NCBI RefSeq assembly: GCF_005952805.1 | Contig: NZ_CP040709.1 | Span: 2,046,001-2,110,000 of the forward strand | DNA: 64,000 bases | Source: Inhella inkyongensis | GTDB taxonomy: Bacteria > Pseudomonadota > Gammaproteobacteria > Burkholderiales > Burkholderiaceae_C | Direction of reading: 5' to 3' | Shown: positions 44,719-53,427 of the stretch, one piece after another | Layout of the letters: the number at the start of each line of letters is the position of its first letter | Numbering within the stretch: position 1 is the stretch's first letter | Position numbers and translations under genes: made by a program | Notes under the pieces: generated by a model | The model's input: the letters and a program-made list of their open reading frames with translations, nothing else | Database searches by the model: none | Told to the model about the DNA's origin: nothing

Positions 44719-46122
44719 TTACTGCGGCGCGGGCGCCGCTTCCAGTTCGGGCTGTGGCTGCGGCTGGCTCAGACCCGGCAGCGGCATCGGCTTGCCGTTG
44801 AGCAGCATCGCGCCGGCCTTCCACTCCACCTCGGCCGCCAATTTATCGCCCTGGCGCTGCACAAAGCCCTGGTTCACGGCCATCTCGATCTGCTGCGCCA
44901 GTGCCTCGGGTGGCAATTCCTTGCCGCTGGCCTTGGCCAATTGCTGAATGAACTCGGCACTGGTTTGGGCGCCCATCTTGAACACGGCCTTCTTCATCAG
45001 CACGGGCGCCATGGCCGGTGCCTTCAGGTCATCGGCCGTCACGCCTTGGGTGCCCACGCTGTAGCTGAACTGGGCACTCTTGCCACCCAGGCTGAGCTTG
45101 ATCTCATCGACGCTCATCAGCGGGTTGTGGGGCAGTAGTTGCAGCAGCGGGGCGGTCAGTGCCTCCAACTGCGCCTTGGGGTCGTCCCCCACCGCGCAGC
45201 CTTGGGTCATGGCGGCTTGCACCAGGGCCAGATAGGGCGCGGTGTGCAGGCGCTCCATGCGCATCTTCATGGACACCGCGTCCAGCGCCATGCCGCCGAC
45301 CTGACCCTTGCCCTGCAACTGCATCTGCGCGCTGTAAAGCTGGTCCTTGATCTGGCCATCTTGGGTGTAGGTCAGGCCGTCGATCGAGAACAGGGTGCTT
45401 GGCTTGCCATCGGCGCCCGTGCCCTGCAGGCTGATCTGACCAATGCGGCCTTGACCCTTGCCGGTCAACGCCCACCACAGCGGGGCCAGTCCGGCGCTTT
45501 CAAAGTGCGCGTCCTTGACCAGCACCTTCACGCCGCCCTGGGCTGAATGGAGCTCGTAGCCCGGCAGGTCGCCTTCGAAGTGCGCGCTGCCGTCGCGGGC
45601 CAGTTGCACACGCGCTTGCAGACCCTTGAGGTGGAACTGGCTGTTGGCGTCGGGCTGCAGTGAGAAGGCCGGGACGCTAATGCGGGTGTCGGTGTTGCCG
45701 CCAAAGCCCACCAAGGTACTCAGGGCGATGGGCAGGCTGTCCAAGCCGGTGAGTTTCTTGAGGGCCTGGGCCTGGGCCTCGCTCAGCAGCAGCTCGCTTT
45801 CGATGCGCGCTGCGCCAGGGGCGCCAAAGCCGGGCAGGGGGCCGTGCTGGATGCGGTCGCGCCAGGTCAGCTTCAGCGGCTCGGGGCTGCCTTCGGCGTT
45901 GTTCATGCAACCGAACTGGACGTGCAGGGTGCGGGTGGAGCTGGCAAAGCCCTTTTGGTAGTCGATCTGCGTCACGCGCAGCGGGCTGTTGGCCTGGGCC
46001 TTCCAGCCCTCGGCTTGCGCCAGCAGCTCGGTTTGCAACTGCTTGCCGCTGTAGGCGGTGCCTGCGGCCCAAAGGGCCGCCAGTGCGGCCACGGCCACGC
46101 CGGCCTTGATGGGGGTGTTCAT
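44719..46122 (-). CDS. DUF945 (YdgA-like) membrane-anchored protein
   Basis: A 467-residue protein with one N-terminal hydrophobic segment (IKAGVAVAALAALWAAGTAYSG) that serves as anchor or signal. The body is a repetitive beta-structure typical of DUF945, including VTQIDYQKGFASSTRTLHVQF and HGPLPGF. The C-terminal tail is Gln/Pro-rich. The start is the ATG at 46122, with AAGGGAG as ribosome site lying in one arm of an inverted repeat. The role of the family is unclear; envelope maintenance is a guess. Confidence 0.88.
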   Translation of the reverse strand: MNTPIKAGVAVAALAALWAAGTAYSGKQLQTELLAQAEGWKAQANSPLRVTQIDYQKGFASSTRTLHVQFGCMNNAEGSPEPLKLTWRDRIQHGPLPGFGAPGAARIESELLLSEAQAQALKKLTGLDSLPIALSTLVGFGGNTDTRISVPAFSLQPDANSQFHLKGLQARVQLARDGSAHFEGDLPGYELHSAQGGVKVLVKDAHFESAGLAPLWWALTGKGQGRIGQISLQGTGADGKPSTLFSIDGLTYTQDGQIKDQLYSAQMQLQGKGQVGGMALDAVSMKMRMERLHTAPYLALVQAAMTQGCAVGDDPKAQLEALTAPLLQLLPHNPLMSVDEIKLSLGGKSAQFSYSVGTQGVTADDLKAPAMAPVLMKKAVFKMGAQTSAEFIQQLAKASGKELPPEALAQQIEMAVNQGFVQRQGDKLAAEVEWKAGAMLLNGKPMPLPGLSQPQPQPELEAAPAPQ

Positions 46123-46126
46123 CGTT

Positions 46127-46164
46127 CGCTCCCTTGGGGCTGGGCCCCGATTCAAAAGGGAGCG
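46127..46164 (-). promoter_or_regulatory. Inverted repeat covering the DUF945 ribosome site
   Basis: On the minus strand CGCTCCCTT and AAGGGAGCG pair as 9-bp arms, with GGGGCC/GGCCCC-like text in the loop. The second arm contains the AAGGGAG ribosome site of the gene starting at 46122. The hairpin could hold the ribosome site closed or be an attenuator from the gene upstream. No T-tract follows, so it is not a standard terminator. Confidence 0.4.
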
Positions 46165-46177
46165 ATTCTGAGTGATC

Positions 46178-46702
46178 TCAGGCGGCCGAGCGGGTGGGCC
46201 CTACCCTCATTTCAATGGCGGTCAACAGCGGCTTGCCCCATCCCAGCGCGAACAGGGCTTCGGCCACCACGAACATGGGGCCGACCAGCAAGCCTACCAA
46301 GTCGTCCACAAAGGCGGGCTTGCGCCCCTCGTACTTGTGGCCAACGAACTGGATCACCCAGCCCAGCACAAAGAGGCCCAGGCCCCAGGCCAGCCACTCG
46401 GCGGTGGGCAAGGCCCCCAGCGGCAGCGCAGCCCAGGCCAGCAGGGCATTAACAGCGCTGGTGGCCACGCCCAACACGAACTCGCCACGGGTCAGGTACC
46501 ACAGGGTGGTGAGCAGCAATAGGCCGTGAATGGGCGCCAGCATCACGCCACCGAGCTCCCACACCGGTCGGGCCATCAGCACGGCCACGGCATAGACGAT
46601 CAGCGGAATGCCGACAAAGTGCGTGGCGATGTTGCGGCGGTCGCGGTGATAGGCCGCGTACATTGCCAGCAGGTCCAGGGCGGGGCGGAAGGGTGAGGCC
46701 AT
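46178..46702 (-). CDS. Mpo1-like (DUF962) membrane protein
   Basis: A 174-residue integral membrane protein of the Mpo1/YGL010w family, known in yeast as a 2-hydroxy fatty acid dioxygenase. The conserved His motifs are HRDRRNIATHFVGIPLIV at about residue 19 and QFVGHKYEGRKPAFVDD at about 118. Four transmembrane segments can be seen. The bacterial substrate is unknown. It is 55 bases upstream of the DUF945 gene on the same strand. Confidence 0.88.
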   Translation of the reverse strand: MASPFRPALDLLAMYAAYHRDRRNIATHFVGIPLIVYAVAVLMARPVWELGGVMLAPIHGLLLLTTLWYLTRGEFVLGVATSAVNALLAWAALPLGALPTAEWLAWGLGLFVLGWVIQFVGHKYEGRKPAFVDDLVGLLVGPMFVVAEALFALGWGKPLLTAIEMRVGPTRSAA

Positions 46703-46779
46703 GCGAGCTCCAGTTCAGGCGCCGCGATGGTAGGGGCGCCAGCGCGTGGGCGGGACCGGGTTTACTTGGGAGAGCAGCC

Positions 46780-47181
46780 ATGTTGGAAGGTGGATGCAGT
46801 TGTGGCGCGGTGCGTTTTGCCATCGAGGTCACGCGGCCGGATGTCTATGTTTGCCATTGCTCGATCTGTCGACGCTCCAGTGGCAGCAATGGAGTCGCCG
46901 TTTTGGTGCTGCCCAATGCGCAATTCCGTTGGTTGCAGGGCGAAGACCAAGTTGCCACCTGGCGCAAGCCCGGTGCAGATTGGCAGACCTGGTTCTGCCG
47001 CCATTGCGGCGCACGCCTGCCAGGATCGAATGACGCCGAACGCATGTTCATTCCCGCGGGTGCGTTGGATGAACAGACTGTGGGCCTGCGCGTGGCGCAC
47101 CACATCTGGGTCGATTCCCGGGCGGAGTGGGATGAGATCGGCGATGCCGGCCAGCAGCACCCCGAGGGCATCCACTCCTGA
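46780..47181 (+). CDS. GFA (CENP-V/Gfa-like) zinc-binding protein
   Basis: A 133-residue protein of the GFA family (glutathione-dependent formaldehyde-activating enzyme-like). The zinc ligands are visible: GGCSCGAVRF near the N-terminus, CHCSICRRSSGS, and FCRHCGARL. The start is the ATG at 46780 (MLEGGCSCGAVRF); upstream reading frame lies in the intergenic region. Members act on small thiol adducts, but the reaction of this one is unknown. Confidence 0.9.
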   Translation: MLEGGCSCGAVRFAIEVTRPDVYVCHCSICRRSSGSNGVAVLVLPNAQFRWLQGEDQVATWRKPGADWQTWFCRHCGARLPGSNDAERMFIPAGALDEQTVGLRVAHHIWVDSRAEWDEIGDAGQQHPEGIHS

Positions 47182-47202
47182 ACCCGCAGCGAAAATGCGC
47201 CC

Positions 47203-48063
47203 ATGCCTGCGCATTCAACTTCTGAGATCTGGACCTTTGCCGACCGGGAATGGCGCGTCCGCCGCCCCAAGCCCTTTGTGTTGGTGATTGAAGGCCCTGG
47301 CGAGCCCTCATCGGGCAGCGAGGACTATTTGCATGAGCAACTGCTCGCGCCCCAGTGGCGTGAGGCCTTTTTGCAGGTGGTGGACCAGACCGGATTGGTG
47401 GTCTGCCTGAACGTGAGGACGGAGCACCCAAGCTACCGGGACGTGCGCGGCCGCTCCAGCAAGGGGCGGCTGAGCCAGGGCGAGTACTACCACCACGATG
47501 GCTGCAGCAGCCCGCAAAAGCCGCGCCTGGTGGAAATCCGCTGTCCGCACCAACAAGTGGAGCGCGGCGTGGCCACCGCGGTGGCGCCCCACCATGCGGT
47601 GGTGCGGGCCATGCTGCAGGCCCTGCCGGCCGACATTGCCGAGCCCGAGCGCTTTGGGCCCTGGCAGGAACGCCTGGCGCAGGCGGCAACGCCGAGTGAT
47701 GCCGAACTGGATGCGCTGCAGGGCCTCATGAACCGCACCGTGCGGCGCAAATTGGCCGCCGAAGAGGCCCGTGCCTACTTCCGCCGCGTGGACGCGCTGG
47801 CCAATGCCTATGTGGAGCCTTGGTCCATGGGCGAAAGCCGTCTGGTGGCCAATGGACCCAGCTACACCGGTGAGGGCCGCAGCATGCAGCACCGCCGTGC
47901 CTATCTGCGGCCCATCCAGGTGGGCGAGGCCAACGGCAGTCTGGTCAAGCGCTGGACGAATGAGGAACTGCCCTTGCCGGGTCAGGCGGTCGACGAGGCC
48001 CTGGTGGCCTCGTTCTGCAGCGAAGAGGACGGCACTTGCGCGCGCCGGTTGGCGGCGCAGTAA
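47203..48063 (+). CDS. Hypothetical protein, possibly Fe(II)/2-oxoglutarate oxygenase-like
   Basis: A 286-residue soluble protein that I do not recognise with certainty. YYHHDGCSSPQKPRLVEIRCP resembles the HxD-containing strand pair of TauD-type oxygenases (HTDG...P...LLRC). MQHRRAYLRPI near residue 230 could supply the distal His and the 2-oxoglutarate-binding Arg. This remains a pattern match. The stop at 48061-48063 lies just before the MITE at 48072. The gene follows the GFA gene by 21 bases. Confidence 0.65.
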   Translation: MPAHSTSEIWTFADREWRVRRPKPFVLVIEGPGEPSSGSEDYLHEQLLAPQWREAFLQVVDQTGLVVCLNVRTEHPSYRDVRGRSSKGRLSQGEYYHHDGCSSPQKPRLVEIRCPHQQVERGVATAVAPHHAVVRAMLQALPADIAEPERFGPWQERLAQAATPSDAELDALQGLMNRTVRRKLAAEEARAYFRRVDALANAYVEPWSMGESRLVANGPSYTGEGRSMQHRRAYLRPIQVGEANGSLVKRWTNEELPLPGQAVDEALVASFCSEEDGTCARRLAAQ

Positions 48064-48067
48064 CACC

Positions 48068-48348
48068 TTAGGGCAACGCTGAACAAGTCCTCGCGGGACG
48101 CGTTTGCGCGAGAACCGGCCGGATCGTAGGCGGCGCGCGAAGGTCGGGCTGGTGGCCCGACAGCCGAGTGCGCCAACGACCGAGCCGGCCGGTTATCGCG
48201 CAAACCCTTGCGGGCCATCGACTTTTCGGGCGCTGGCCGGCGTTGCAAGCCTTGCTCAGGCCACCAGCCTGAGCTGCGGCTCGCGCCTTGGCCAAGCATC
48301 CCGAAAAGTCGCGGCGCGCCCGCAGGGACTTGTTCAGCGTTGCCTTAG
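48068..48348. mobile_element. MITE, 273 bp, with 19-bp terminal inverted repeats and TTAG target duplication
   Basis: GGCAACGCTGAACAAGTCC at 48072-48090 and its exact reverse complement at 48326-48344 form the ends. TTAG flanks both sides (48068-48071 and 48345-48348). A YTAR four-base duplication and ends of this type are typical of IS5-family transposases. The inside holds no transposase, only further inverted repeats: TTTGCGCGAGAACCGGCCGG near 48103 pairs with 48184-48204 with one mismatch, and ACTTTTCGGG pairs with CCCGAAAAGT. It sits between convergent genes and abuts the thioesterase stop codon. Confidence 0.85.
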
Positions 48349-48899
48349 GCAGCCGGTATCACCAGACAGCTGGTGCTGGCGTGTGCGTAGAGCTTGCCAT
48401 CGGGTCCGACCAGATCGGCCTCGGCCGTGGCCATCTGGCGGCCCCGGTGGCGCACCCGACCGATGGCACGCACCCGTTGGGGCTCTCCCTCGCGCAGCGC
48501 ACGCACCAAATTGAGCTTGAACTCCAGCGTCGTGTAGCGCTCGCCCACACCCATGGTGGTGTGGACCGCGCAGCCCAGGGCCGAGTCCAGCAAGGTGGCA
48601 AACCAGCCGCCATGCACACCGCCCATGGGGTTGTAGTGGTGCCAAAGCGGTTCACCCTGGAAGACGGCCTGGCCCTCGGCGACCTCGATCAGCAGGTAGT
48701 CCAGGGTGTGCGCGATGGGCGGCGCCGGCAATTCGCCGGCCAGCATGGCCTGCAAGGCTTGCAGGCCGGTCAGATGCTGCACCTGCTCGGGCTTCAGGGG
48801 TTCGCCAAAGGTGGGCTGGGCGTGGGCGCGCTGGCGCTGACGCACCGCTTCTTCGGCTGCCAGCCATTGCGTCAGGGTGTCCTCGGCTTGGGTGTTCAT
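48345..48899 (-). CDS. PaaI-type hotdog thioesterase
   Basis: A 184-residue acyl-CoA thioesterase. The hotdog core has NPMGGVHGGWFATLLDSALG, with the HGG/Asp active-site pattern of PaaI enzymes, and YTTLEFKLNLVRALREGEP. The N-terminal 60 residues form a helical extension. Its stop codon TAA is read from the TTA of the target-site duplication of the adjacent MITE, so insertion left the protein end intact. It is followed on the same strand by nothing nearby; upstream lies exonuclease III, 4 bases away. Confidence 0.88.
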   Translation of the reverse strand: MNTQAEDTLTQWLAAEEAVRQRQRAHAQPTFGEPLKPEQVQHLTGLQALQAMLAGELPAPPIAHTLDYLLIEVAEGQAVFQGEPLWHHYNPMGGVHGGWFATLLDSALGCAVHTTMGVGERYTTLEFKLNLVRALREGEPQRVRAIGRVRHRGRQMATAEADLVGPDGKLYAHASTSCLVIPAA

Positions 48900-48903
48900 G
48901 GTT

Positions 48904-49671
48904 TCAGTCTTTCAAGGTGACGACGACGGGGGCGTGATCGCTGGGGCGCTCGTTTTTGCGCGGCGCCTTGTCAATCACGCAGGCCTGTACGCGATCTTTC
49001 AGGCCGGTGCTCACCAGGATGTGGTCGATGCGCAGGCCCTGGTTCTTGCGGAAGGCCAGGTTGCGGTAGTCCCACCAGCTCCAGCTCTTGGGGGGCTGCT
49101 CAAACAGGCGGAAGGCGTCCACCAGGCCCAGGTCCAGCAGCGCTCGGAAATGAGCGCGTTCCTCGGGTGTGCAGTGAATCTGGCCGTACCAGGCGATGGG
49201 ATCGTAGACGTCGCGATCTTCTGGGGTGATATTGAAGTCGCCCATCAGCACCAATTGCGGGTGGGCGGTCAGCTCTTGGCGCAGCCAGTCCTGCAGAGCC
49301 TGCAGCCAGCCCATCTTGTAGGCGAACTTGTCGCTTCCGGGCGCCTGTCCATTGGGGAAGTAGCCCCCCACAACACGGATGCCGCCGACCGTGGCGGCAA
49401 TCACGCGCGCCTGCTCATCGGCAAAGCCGGGGATGTTGAAGACCACCTCGCTGTGCGCGGCGCGGCTCAGCAGGGCCACACCGTTATAGGTCTTCTGCCC
49501 AAAGAAGCTGACCTGGTAGCCGGCGGCCTCGATCTCTGCGCGCGGGAACTTGTCGTCGGTGAGCTTGGTCTCCTGCAGGACCAAGGCGTCAAACGGGTTG
49601 CCGACCAACCACTCCAGCAGTTGGGGCAGGCGCACGGCCAGGGAATTGACGTTCCAGGTGGCGAGTTGCAT
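48904..49671 (-). CDS. xth: Exodeoxyribonuclease III
   Basis: A 255-residue Mg-dependent AP endonuclease/exonuclease for base-excision repair. Motifs: MQLATWNVNSLAVRLPQLLE with the metal-binding Asn, LVLQETKLTD with the Glu, GGYFPNGQA, LMGDFNITPEDRDVYDP with the catalytic Asp-Asn pair, LRIDHILVS and SDHAPVV with the catalytic Asp-His. The start is the ATG at 49671; the frame to 49800 is in the neighbouring gene. It is a clear ExoIII (XthA) rather than an EEP phosphatase. Confidence 0.94.
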   Translation of the reverse strand: MQLATWNVNSLAVRLPQLLEWLVGNPFDALVLQETKLTDDKFPRAEIEAAGYQVSFFGQKTYNGVALLSRAAHSEVVFNIPGFADEQARVIAATVGGIRVVGGYFPNGQAPGSDKFAYKMGWLQALQDWLRQELTAHPQLVLMGDFNITPEDRDVYDPIAWYGQIHCTPEERAHFRALLDLGLVDAFRLFEQPPKSWSWWDYRNLAFRKNQGLRIDHILVSTGLKDRVQACVIDKAPRKNERPSDHAPVVVTLKD

Positions 49672-49685
49672 GACGTGCCCTGCGA

Positions 49686-50486
49686 TCAGGCGCCGACCTT
49701 GAGGGTCACCGGTGAGCTGCTGTGCAGGACCCGGCCCGGTTCGACGTTGTCCATGAAATCCACTCGCAGTTGATACTGGCCGCGCGGCGGCTTGAGCCAT
49801 GCTTCGGTCTGTCCTTCGCGGAAGTCCATCGATTCGCTGCGGCCGGCTCCGTCTTTGAGCGTCAAGCGAAAGTGGCCGGTGCCTGTGGACTGCAGGGCAT
49901 GGTGCGACACGTTCAGCTTGCTGGCATGGAAGAGCACTTGCACCGGGATGCCCGGCGCCACCTCGGCCTTGGGAAGCCAGAGAGAAACGCCCGCCTGTCC
50001 CAGGCTGTCGGGTGGCACATCGGCATGGTGCGCGGTGACCTTGACCCGCAGCGGCTTGCTGTACACGAAGTGAGGCACATGGCGGTGGTCGGCCAGCACC
50101 AGCCGAAGGGTGTAATCGCCCGGCTTGAGCGTCAGCACGCTCTCCATCTGTCCCTTGCCGAAGTGGATGTATTGGTCGTTAAAGGGCAGGGGCTGGGTCA
50201 GATCCAGCGGCAGCTCCCGATTGATCAGCAGATGGTGGTGGCCGGTGCCCTTTTGTTCCTTGGTGATGGGGGCCAGGCCCATGCCGGTGAGGCCGAACTT
50301 CAGCAGAAAGGGCGTCTCGATGCGGGCCCCGTCACTGATGTTGGTGAAGTGTGCAGCCTTGAGTCCACGAGGAGCCGGCGTGCTCCAGGGGTGCTTGGCA
50401 GCGTCCAGCGGCACCGCGTTCTGCGCCCACAAGGGTGAGACGCTCAAAGCCATGGAACACAGCAGCAGCGATTGAAGGGCTCGCAT
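49686..50486 (-). CDS. DUF4399 domain exported protein
   Basis: A 266-residue secreted protein with a signal peptide ending LWAQ at about 22. The first half is a DUF4399 domain (GTGHHHLLINRELPLD, FGKGQMESVLTLKPGDYTLR, DHRHVPHFVYS). The second half is a similar beta-sandwich with SHHALQSTGTGHFRL and GQYQLRVDFMDNVEPGRVL. The His-rich strands could bind metal; the function is unknown. The ATG at 50486 is preceded by AGGAGAA. It diverges from the phosphofructokinase gene across 114 bases. Confidence 0.85.
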   Translation of the reverse strand: MRALQSLLLCSMALSVSPLWAQNAVPLDAAKHPWSTPAPRGLKAAHFTNISDGARIETPFLLKFGLTGMGLAPITKEQKGTGHHHLLINRELPLDLTQPLPFNDQYIHFGKGQMESVLTLKPGDYTLRLVLADHRHVPHFVYSKPLRVKVTAHHADVPPDSLGQAGVSLWLPKAEVAPGIPVQVLFHASKLNVSHHALQSTGTGHFRLTLKDGAGRSESMDFREGQTEAWLKPPRGQYQLRVDFMDNVEPGRVLHSSSPVTLKVGA

Positions 50487-50600
50487 TGTTCTTCTCCTTG
50501 ATTTTGTTGGGACCACCGTCGGGCGGAGGCCGAAAAGCCGCGCATTCTTGCAGCCTGCTTGGCTAGGATGGTGTCGCAGCTGGTGCTGCAGGAGTTGGCG

Positions 50601-51845
50601 ATGAACGGTTCCGGCAAGATTCTTGTGGCGCAAGGCGGAGGCCCGACCGCGGTGATCAACCAGAGTCTGGTGGGTGTGGTCTTGGAAGCGCGCCGTCATT
50701 TGGGCATCCAGCGCGTCTACGGTGCGCGCCATGGCGTCCGTGGCATCGTCAACGAAGAATTTGTCGACCTGACCCAGGAAACCAGCCACAACCTGGAACT
50801 GGTGGCCAACACCCCGGCGGCAGCCCTGGGCAGCACGCGCGACAAGCCCGATTTGGCCTATTGCCAGGAGATGTTCAAGGTGCTGCGCGCGCACCGCATC
50901 GAGCACTTTTTCAATATCGGCGGCAACGACAGCTCGGACACCGTGCGCATCGTGGCTGAAGAGGCGCGCCGTGCGGCCTACCCGATGCGCTGCATCCACA
51001 TCCCGAAGACCATCGACAACGACCTGGTGCTGAACGACCACACGCCGGGCTTTCCCAGTGCTGCCCGCTTCGTGGCTCAGGCCTTTGCAGGGGCCAATCT
51101 GGACAACGCGGCCCTGCCGGGCGTCTACGTGGGTGTGGTGATGGGGCGGCATGCAGGCTTCCTGACGGCCGCGGCGGCACTGGGCAAGAAGTTCCCCGAT
51201 GACGGCCCGCATTTGATTTATGTGCCCGAGCGCATCTTCGACCTCGAGCGCTTTCTGCTCGATGTGAAAGCCACCATGGATCGCTTTGGCCGCTGCGTGG
51301 TTGCGGTGAGCGAAGGCATTCACGATGCGGCGGGTACGCCCATCCTGGCCCGTCTGGCCCAAGATCTGTCCAAAGACCTGGAACGCGATGCGCATGGCAA
51401 TGTGCAGCTCAGTGGCAGCGGCGCGCTGGCCGATCTGCTGTGCGAGGAGATCAAGGCCAAGCTCAAGATCAAGCGGGTGCGTGGCGACACCTTTGGCTAT
51501 CTGCAGCGCAGCTTTGTGGGTTGCGTGAGCGATGTGGACCAGCGCGAGGCGCGCGAGGTGGGGGAGAAGGCGGTGCAGTACGCCATGTGGGGCGACCGAG
51601 GTGAACTGCGTGACGGCTCCGTCGCCATCAAGCGCACGGGCTTTTATTCGGCCGACTATGAATTGCTGCCGCTCGAAGCCGTGGCCGGCAAGACACGCAC
51701 GATGGAGGATGAATTCTTGAGCCCCAGTGGCACCGATGTGACCGATGCCTTCCGGCTCTATCTGCGTCCGCTCTTGGGGTCGGGGATGCCGGATGCCTTC
51801 CGGCTGCGGCCCAATGCGGTGGAGAAGATCCTCAAGCCCGCGTGA
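50601..51845 (+). CDS. PPi-type 6-phosphofructokinase
   Basis: A 414-residue phosphofructokinase for glycolysis. The residues that discriminate the phosphoryl donor are Asp in the GGNDSSDT loop (Gly in ATP-dependent enzymes) and Lys in PKTIDNDLVLND (Gly in ATP-type), both pointing to pyrophosphate. GRHAGFLTAAAAL and PERIFDLERFL are further family motifs. The reaction is then reversible and saves ATP. AGGAG lies seven bases before the ATG at 50601; the open frame from 50559 is not needed. Confidence 0.92.
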   Translation: MNGSGKILVAQGGGPTAVINQSLVGVVLEARRHLGIQRVYGARHGVRGIVNEEFVDLTQETSHNLELVANTPAAALGSTRDKPDLAYCQEMFKVLRAHRIEHFFNIGGNDSSDTVRIVAEEARRAAYPMRCIHIPKTIDNDLVLNDHTPGFPSAARFVAQAFAGANLDNAALPGVYVGVVMGRHAGFLTAAAALGKKFPDDGPHLIYVPERIFDLERFLLDVKATMDRFGRCVVAVSEGIHDAAGTPILARLAQDLSKDLERDAHGNVQLSGSGALADLLCEEIKAKLKIKRVRGDTFGYLQRSFVGCVSDVDQREAREVGEKAVQYAMWGDRGELRDGSVAIKRTGFYSADYELLPLEAVAGKTRTMEDEFLSPSGTDVTDAFRLYLRPLLGSGMPDAFRLRPNAVEKILKPA

Positions 51846-51926
51846 AGGGCGTCACAGGGCGATGCCTGGTGGGAGCTTCAGTTTGGCGGCGGGTGGCCGA
51901 TGAACCCCTGAACCCTAGGAGCCGTC

Positions 51927-52127
51927 ATGAACCCGATCCCTGCCGTCAACGCCGCCTCCAGCATGGAAGCCGGCACCGTCCAAAGCGTGGCGGCCATCAA
52001 GGTCATGAAGATGGCGATGCAGAACCAGGAAAGTCAGGTCAGCCAGTTGCTGTCCGCCCTGCCTCAGGCCGCACCTCAGCTGGCTACCAGTGGCAGCGTG
52101 GGTACGCAGTTGCACGCGGTGGCATGA
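51927..52127 (+). CDS. YjfB-type putative motility protein
   Basis: A 66-residue small protein, MNPIPAVNAASSMEAGTVQS then VAAIKVMKMAMQNQESQVSQ LLSALP. This matches the YjfB_motility family pattern of an IKVMK-like helix followed by LLxxLP. Members are sometimes found near flagellar genes; none is here. It has its own start 81 bases after the phosphofructokinase stop and converges on folA with 1 base between the stops. Confidence 0.75.
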   Translation: MNPIPAVNAASSMEAGTVQSVAAIKVMKMAMQNQESQVSQLLSALPQAAPQLATSGSVGTQLHAVA

Positions 52128-52128
52128 C

Positions 52129-52608
52129 TCAGTTCTGTCGGTAGCTGCGAAAGCGCCAGCGCAACGTCTGGCCTTGCCAATCGGCCGGCGCCGCCAGCCA
52201 CTCAGGCCCCAGGGCCGGGAAGTGGCAGTCGGCCTGCGGGAATTCGGCATCCACCTCGGTCAGCTCGATGCGCTGTGCACGCGGCAGGGCCAGGGCATAG
52301 ACCTCGGCGCCGCCGATGATGCAGAGCTCGGGGGCATCGCCCAGCAAGCCCAGGGCTTCGTCCAGCGAGCGCACGACCTCCGCACCTTCAATCGCCCCGC
52401 CGCGTGTCAGGACCAGGTTGCGCCGCCCGGGCAAGGGTCGAAAGCGCGGCGGCAGGGACTCCCAGGTCTTGCGGCCCATCAGCACCGGCTTACCCAGGGT
52501 CAGGGCCTTGAAGTGCGCCAGGTCCTCGGGAATGTGCCAGAGCAGCTGATTGCCTGCGCCCAGCTCCCGGTTCCGGCCCTGGGCCGCGACCAACACCAAC
52601 TGCGTCAT
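52129..52608 (-). CDS. folA: Dihydrofolate reductase
   Basis: A 159-residue NADPH enzyme regenerating tetrahydrofolate. Family text: [34 protein letters not shown] with the catalytic Glu/Asp position, [27 protein letters not shown] and [13 protein letters not shown]. The ATG at 52608 overlaps the thyA TGA as ATGA, the usual thyA-folA coupling in which ThyA makes the dihydrofolate that FolA reduces. The length is normal. Confidence 0.95.
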   Translation of the reverse strand: MTQLVLVAAQGRNRELGAGNQLLWHIPEDLAHFKALTLGKPVLMGRKTWESLPPRFRPLPGRRNLVLTRGGAIEGAEVVRSLDEALGLLGDAPELCIIGGAEVYALALPRAQRIELTEVDAEFPQADCHFPALGPEWLAAPADWQGQTLRWRFRSYRQN

Positions 52609-53414
52609 ACCGCGACGGGGGCCTTGATCAAGGGGTGATGCTGATAGTCCTGCAGCTCGAAGTCTTCGAATTCGTAGTCGAAGATGGAGACGGGGCGGCG
52701 TTTGATCTGCAGTGTGGGGAAGGGGTAGGGCTGGCGCGCCAGCTGGGTCTCGACCTGCTCGGTGTGGTTGCTGTAGAGGTGGCAGTCGCCGCCGGTCCAG
52801 ATGAAGTCCCCAACCTGCAGATCGCATTGCTGGGCAATCATGTGTGTCAGCAGGGCGTAGCTGGCGATGTTGAAGGGCACGCCCAGGAAGATGTCAGCGC
52901 TGCGCTGGTAGAGCTGGCAACTGAGCTTGCCGTCGGCCACATAGAACTGGAACAGGGCGTGGCAAGGCATCAGGGCCATTTCAGGCAGGTCGGCGACGTT
53001 CCAGGCGCTGACGATCAAGCGCCGGCTGTCGGGGTTGGCCTTGATCTGCGCGATCAGCTCGGCGATCTGGTCGATGTGTCCGCCCCCTGCTTTGGGCCAG
53101 CTGCGCCATTGCACGCCGTAGACCGGGCCCAGCTCGCCATCGGCCCGCGCCCACTCGTCCCAGATGGTGCAGCCGCGCTCCTGCAGCCACTTCACATTGC
53201 TGTCGCCGCGTAGGAACCACAAGAGCTCCAGCACGACGCTCTTCCAGTGCACCTTCTTGGTCGTGACCAGCGGAAAGCCCTCTTCAAGCGGAAAACGCAT
53301 CTGGTAGCCGAACACGGAACGGGTGCCGGTGCCGGTGCGGTCGCTCTTCAGCACACCCGTCTCGTGAACATGGCGCATGAAGTCTTCAAAGGTGGAGCGG
53401 ATGGGGCGGGTCAT
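52605..53414 (-). CDS. thyA: Thymidylate synthase
   Basis: A 269-residue enzyme converting dUMP to dTMP with methylene-tetrahydrofolate. It has the N-terminal [17 protein letters not shown], the nucleophilic Cys in [17 protein letters not shown], the dUMP-binding [19 protein letters not shown], and the C-terminal [20 protein letters not shown]. The short (E. coli-like) form lacks long insertions. The ATG at 53414 is preferred over a TTG at 53441. It follows ccdB by 13 bases and may be read from the same transcript. Confidence 0.96.
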   Translation of the reverse strand: MTRPIRSTFEDFMRHVHETGVLKSDRTGTGTRSVFGYQMRFPLEEGFPLVTTKKVHWKSVVLELLWFLRGDSNVKWLQERGCTIWDEWARADGELGPVYGVQWRSWPKAGGGHIDQIAELIAQIKANPDSRRLIVSAWNVADLPEMALMPCHALFQFYVADGKLSCQLYQRSADIFLGVPFNIASYALLTHMIAQQCDLQVGDFIWTGGDCHLYSNHTEQVETQLARQPYPFPTLQIKRRPVSIFDYEFEDFELQDYQHHPLIKAPVAV

Positions 53415-53427
53415 TAGGGCTTGCCAG

